A DNA stretch of 64,000 bases, taken from contig JAULSN010000002.1 of NCBI GenBank assembly GCA_033439765.1, positions 5,704,001 to 5,768,000 of the forward strand. Reading direction: 5' to 3'. A program made the position numbers and the translations under genes. Source of the DNA: Lasiosphaeria ovina. Taxonomy: Eukaryota > Ascomycota > Sordariomycetes > Sordariales > Lasiosphaeriaceae. The notes below the pieces were generated by a model, which made no database searches, had not been told where the DNA came from, and saw nothing but the letters and a program-made list of their open reading frames with translations. This document shows, piece by piece, positions 59,788 through 64,000 of this stretch; position 1 is the first letter of the stretch; each line of letters begins with the position of its first letter.

Positions 59788-60849
59788 TTTTCTTCTTCTT
59801 TCTGTCTCTTTCTCTTCATATTCCGCCTTGCGCCATCCTATTTTTTACCCCTTACAATGTTTTTTTAATCGGTCTTGCTGCCACGACACGACTGATGATG
59901 AATTCGCACACTCTCTTCTTGTCTCGCTGTCTTACATTTCACATACCCCCATATACATTAAACACATCACACAACACACACATACCCCCCTTGTATCCCA
60001 CCTCACCGTCGGGGTTACTTGTTATTTTCACATTAGCACACAACCGTCTCTGGGGTTTTATATACCACGGCATGAGCATGGCGTTGTTTTGGTATTATTG
60101 GTGCCGTTTCTCGCCGGAGCCGCGATGGGAAAGAGTGAGAGAGAGATGGATGGCTCGGGCTTTTCATTATTTTGCCAGCCGGCGTCTCGCGACCGGGCAC
60201 CCATACTGCCCAGGAGAGCGTGGATTTTTTCGTCTTCTCTTTTCGCATTTTGTTGACTTGGCTTACTCTCCGCCGTTGCGTTACGCGGTTCAGAAGAGGA
60301 GAGAAAAGTATGGAAAGGGAAAACTACCTAAAGATGTTTTTTCTTGCGAATCCGTAGAAAAGTGGAAAGGGTTGGTTGGGTGAGAGCTACCCAGGTCGGC
60401 TAGCTTAGAGGGAAGGGGGTGTTGTTCTCTCATCTATCTATACATATCTATACTATACCTATATATTAATCTTTTTGTCGGCAACTATTGAATGTTCCCA
60501 ATCCGGTGTATCGTGAGGTTTGCTTTGGACGCTCGGGCTCAGGGCTGCCGTCTGTCATTCTGTCTGTCCCACTAGAGATCGGAACTTTTGCCAGGCCTTC
60601 CCGCCACCTGTGTAACTGAACCGGTTGTTGGACAGCCGCATAGGGGTAGATATTATGAGTCATGTCGTGTCGTGTCGTATACAGGGGGACGATGTGGGTT
60701 GCGCAGACAGATACCCCCCCTTTCCCATCCACCCACAACCCTAGACGAGAAGAAAAAAAAAGACGAAGCCTAAATGGGTGATGCTTTGGTGATAAGGGAC
60801 GATACCGGCAGAAACAGACATCAAAAAGGCGGAGATGTCGATAAACAGC
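59788..60849. other. 3' flank of ERF4
   Basis: AT-richer 3' sequence with no coding frame I trust. Confidence 0.55.
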
Positions 60850-60921
60850 AGCTGCGTGGCGCAGCGGAAGTGCGCCGGGCTCATAACCCGGAGGTCACTC
60901 GATCGAAACGAGTTGCTGCTA
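60850..60921 (+). tRNA. Initiator tRNA-Met (CAT), copy 1
   Basis: 72 bases starting AGCTGCGTGGCGCAGCGG. Initiator features: A1-T72 pair at the acceptor end, three G-C pairs under the anticodon loop (CCGGG CTCATAA CCCGG), anticodon CAT, and the T loop ATCGAAA in place of TTCRANY. The acceptor stem has a T-T mismatch at the fourth pair, and the seventh pair is G-T. It is followed by an AT-rich tail and a long T run at about 61017-61036 that could act as a Pol III terminator region. Confidence 0.92.
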
Positions 60922-61057
60922 ATATAATTATCGATCATCTATTCGCTTGGTCCCCTAAATAAAGAAATTCGGCATCTAACTTTTGCTTTCTTCCCTTTTC
61001 TTTTCTTTTCTTTTATTTTTTTTTTTTTTTTTTTTTATTTCCCTTTTTTAAAAAAGG

Positions 61058-61320
61058 GGTTAGAATGACAAGGTCATTCGGTCAATAGTCACTAGTAACT
61101 ACTGCGAAAGGTAGGGGTGGTTGTGGTGGTTGTATTCTGCCCTCTCCTATGTAAAAAGGATCACGAACTACGGGGACAGGATGCGGGTGGCTTTGGGAAT
61201 GCTCCTTGGTCACGTGTTGGTGGCGTATGGCCCGTGCGCTGCCTAATCTCTACTGTTTTGCCTAATTGACCAATCACAGCTCTATAGTTACATGACCCTA
61301 ATTAATCGGTAATTCCTACA
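61058..61320. mobile_element. Solo LTR related to LTR B, inverted relative to it
   Basis: It starts GGTTAGAATGACAAGGTCAT and ends GGTAATTCCTACA, matching the inverse of 16249-16273/22370-22643. Shared blocks include GCGAAAGGTAGGGGTGG, GTGGTTGTATTCTGC, GGTCACGTG and TTGACCAATCA-like text. Flanks AAAGG and AAAGC are a possible eroded 5-base duplication. It lies 137 bases past initiator tRNA copy 1, as is common for LTR elements that target Pol III genes. Confidence 0.7.
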
Positions 61321-61981
61321 AAAGCAAAAAAAAGGAAGTAAATAGATTTTATCTTATCGAAAAAAAAGAAAAAGAAAAAAACACCCCTCCTAAGAGAAAT
61401 AGTGATAAATAATATATATTCAAATAAAAGAAAAATAAACTACCTTATTAGATATAATATAATAAGAGAAAGTACACAGTATTTGAGAACACGGTTCTGC
61501 CGCTCCACCCTCCCCCAACTCTCCTCATTTGGTTTAGCGCGGCCATTCCATCATCCCCGCGACTCCACGTCCTTACGCCTAATAAACATAAATAAAAATG
61601 CCTCCCCCGGCGTCTCTTTCTTGTATTATTGACCTTTGCCCCTCTCCTCATATTCTTTGCAATTACCCCAGCATGCAACGCGGCGGCCGCACTTGAGATC
61701 CTTAACCCCTGTTTAATTGTTGGTCTGTATCGCTGTTTGGGGTGCCATTCTTGGCAGCTTGGACTGGCTAATCTCGGCACCCCAAAACACTAATCGCTCT
61801 GCACCACCAGTTCCTTCCATCACCAATTATTCACGAGGATCCGAGTTCTTGTGCGCTTGGTGTTAAAGCCGCCGAAAATGGCAGCTTGCGCCAGCCAAAT
61901 TCGGCGGCCAGAACACCGCTTTCTCTGTTTGTGGTGTAAACAAAAAGAAAAGAAAGAAGAATACTCATAATAGTAGAATAA
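61321..61981. other. AT-rich spacer between solo LTR and tRNA copy 2
   Basis: Contains A/T-rich simple sequence at 61321-61470 and no supportable gene. Confidence 0.5.
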
Positions 61982-62053
61982 TAGCAGCGACTCGTTTCGA
62001 TCGAGTGACCTCCGGGTTATGAGCCCGGCGCGCTTCCGCTGCGCCACGCAGCT
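61982..62053 (-). tRNA. Initiator tRNA-Met (CAT), copy 2
   Basis: Same 72-base structure as copy 1 on the opposite strand, with two base differences: a perfect D stem (GCGC/GCGC) and G-C at the seventh acceptor pair. It shares the T-T mismatch at the fourth acceptor pair. Flanking sequence differs from copy 1, so the pair is not a recent large inverted duplication. Confidence 0.92.
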
Positions 62054-62624
62054 GTTGTTACTAAGAGTGTAATCTTCTTCTTCGATGCAGGACGATAGCG
62101 TAGAGTGGGTTCATAAAGGACTACATGGCTAGCAAGTGGATAGACGAATGGATGGATGCCTTATCGAGTTTTTTTTTCTATCTGTTATGTGTGCGTGTAT
62201 GGTCCACCAGAGAGAGGATACAGAGGAGTGACTCATACGCAGACTCTCCCTCTCGAATAATGCCATGACAGCCCGGTTTCAAAGCTTGATGTGTTGAAGC
62301 ATGAAAGTATATCCCTATTACCTTTTCCCCTACCTTTCCAATTCAAGACCCAGTCCTTGCTGGTAGACGCAAAACATGCTCGCTCGCTTCCCAGGTCAAC
62401 ACCAACCCTACAGCCTCCGTTGAATGCCTCCCCCGTCCAAATCTCTCGTTCTCTGTCTCCGCCCCTGCCGCGTTGAGATATCCAAAAAGCCATGAATTCA
62501 GGTCCCGTGATGCGTAGGTACTTGTCTATGCACATGTAAAAGAAATAGCAAAGAAAAGAAAAGAAATTGCACGCTCCGCCTCCATCCTTTTATAACCAAA
62601 CAAACATAAAAAAAACCGCTACAC
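62054..62624. other. Spacer between tRNA copy 2 and the acyl-CoA synthetase 3' end
   Basis: No gene is seen; includes the 3' untranslated region of the acyl-CoA synthetase gene. Confidence 0.5.
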
Positions 62625-64000
62625 TCACTCGACGAACATGTCGGGCGGGGTGCCGTGCTTGGCCCACTCGCGCAGGACGTTCTTCTTGATCTTGCCGGTG
62701 CTCGTCTTGGGCAGCTCGCGGACGATCTCGACCTCGCGGGGCACCATGAAACTGGAGATGGCGCTCTGGTGGCGGGCCCAGTCGATGACGTGCTGTGGCA
62801 GCAGAGCGTCGCCGCCCTCCTGCTTCTGCTTGGCCTTCTTGATCGTCAGGTAGGCCTTGGGGCGCTCGCCCCAGTGCGAGTCAGGCACCGCCACGACGCC
62901 GGCCTCGAGCACGTCGGGGTGCTCGACCAGCATGCTCTCGAGGGCGACGGAGCTGATGTTTTCGCCACCTGCGAGTTTCTTGGGTCAGTTTTGTGTGTCT
63001 GTGACTGTTTCAGAAAATATCGACTGGCTTACCAGAAATGATAATGTCCTTGGCGCGGTCCTGGATCTGGATGCTGCCGTCGGGGTGGTGCACGGCCAGG
63101 TCGCCCGAGTGCAGGGCACCCCCGGCAAACAGCTTGCGGGTGGCCTCGGGGTCCTTGTAGTAGCCCTTGGCGCAGATGTTGCCGGTAAAGACGATCTCGC
63201 CAATCTCCTTGCCGTCGCGGGCCACGTCGACGAGCGCGCCCTCGGGCAGGTCGGGCTTGACGATGCGCGCGGGCAGGCTCGTGACGAAGCCGTGGCCCTG
63301 GCGCGCCATCTTGGCAAACCTCTCGTGCCGAGGTAGCGACTCCCACTCGGGCAGCACGTATCCGCGCGTGATGGGACCATAGGTCTCCGTCAGCCCGTAC
63401 ACGTGGACGGGGATCAGGTTCAGGTCCATCATCTGCTCAAAGAGGTGTGCCGTGGGCGGGCTGGCGGCCACCGTGACACGCACGGGCAGCGGCAGCGGCG
63501 CTGCCTCGGCTGCCGCGCACAGCAGCGTGTTGACCGTCGGCGCCGCGTTGAAGTGCGTGATCCCTTCCTCCTTGAGCAGCTTCCAAATCAGCGGGTAGTC
63601 AATCTTGCGCAGGCAGACGTGGGTGCCGCGCACAGCGCAGACAGCCCAGGGGAATGTCCAGCCCACGGCGTGGAACCTGTAGCCGCCAAATGGTTAGCAG
63701 ACGGTGTCAGGGGTAAGCAAAACAAGATCGACGTACATGGGAAGCGTCCAGAGGTACTTGCACCTCCCGTCGGGGAGGTTCAGCCCTGACTCGACTACGT
63801 TGGCTAGGGTGGCGAGGTAGGCGCCACGGTGGGTGTACACGACGCCCTTGGGCTTGCTCGTGGTGCCCGAGGTGAAGGGGATGGCAATCATGTCGTCCTC
63901 GTTGGCAACTGTTTGTGATTGCAGATCTGCCCAGCCCTTGCTGCCAGTCTCTCGGTCCAGGACGAGGCCCTCGAGCACGGCATCATCAAAGGGACCGGAT
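62625..64000 (-). CDS. AMP-forming acyl-CoA synthetase (ANL superfamily), 3' part
   Basis: Minus strand, cut by the right edge. Exons visible: 64000-63737, 63676-63033 and 62968-62625; introns of 60 and 64 bases. Adenylation motifs occur in order: FTSGTTSKPKGVVYTHRGA (phosphate loop), LPMFHAVGWTFPW (completed by the first splice), VYGLTETYGP, TGNICAKGYYKDPEATRK, HSGDLA, DRAKDIIISGGENISSVALE (completed by the second splice), and PKTSTGKIKKNVLREWAK with the catalytic C-terminal lysine. All are intact. The enzyme should activate a carboxylic acid through an acyl-AMP and pass it to CoA. The layout resembles medium-chain fatty acid or 4-coumarate-type ligases, but the substrate cannot be told. The C-terminus, DMFVE, has no peroxisomal SKL-type signal. 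The N-terminal third lies outside the window. Confidence 0.93.

Noticed and set aside
62625..64000. Acyl-CoA synthetase considered as part of a secondary metabolite cluster
   Set aside because: No polyketide synthase, NRPS, P450, transporter or cluster regulator is visible in the neighbouring 39 kb; the neighbours are housekeeping genes.

Overview
The window is nuclear DNA of a filamentous ascomycete (Pezizomycotina, most likely a Sordariomycete). Genes are split by short introns of about 52-110 bases (one of 243) with GTRNGT-type donors and YAG acceptors, intergenic spaces are long, and repeats carry repeat-induced point mutation (RIP). I recognised nine protein genes from conserved motifs (two of them cut by the window edges), one small coiled-coil ORF, two initiator tRNA-Met genes and a nested stack of transposable elements.

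Layout. 1-121 holds the first codons of a Gln/Met-rich gene leaving on the left. 122-13143 is about 13 kb with no supportable gene. 13144-14196 is a TA-flanked terminal-inverted-repeat element. 14466-25070 is a Mutator-like (MULE) DNA transposon with at least three later events inside it: a solo LTR (23149-23927, duplication AATAG), a second solo LTR (16249-22643, duplication CGGCG), and a full-length chromodomain Gypsy retrotransposon (16274-22364, duplication CAGAG) inserted into that second LTR. The MULE ends 82 bases before the ATG of an M18 aspartyl aminopeptidase (25153-26703).

The right 39 kb is ordinary housekeeping DNA: tRNA exportin LOS1 (minus), FACT subunit POB3 (minus), a GFA/CENP-V-like zinc protein (plus), a GH1 beta-glucosidase (plus), a large seven-helix DUF4203 membrane protein (minus), an orphan coiled-coil ORF (minus), a five-helix fungal membrane protein (minus), the palmitoyltransferase subunit ERF4 (plus), two oppositely oriented initiator tRNA-Met genes with a solo LTR between them, and the 3' part of an acyl-CoA synthetase (minus, cut by the window edge).

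The genes are functionally unrelated; there is no biosynthetic cluster, CRISPR array or operon. The most informative part is the repeat stack. The Gypsy element keeps its gag and pol frames without any indel I could find but is full of TAG stops; its gag zinc knuckle has all four ligands changed to tyrosine, and its reverse transcriptase YLDD box reads YLDN. A 9-base sequence just after its 5' LTR is complementary to a site inside the LTR near the probable transcript start, which suggests Tf1-like self-priming. All calls are made by reading the sequence; no database search was run.
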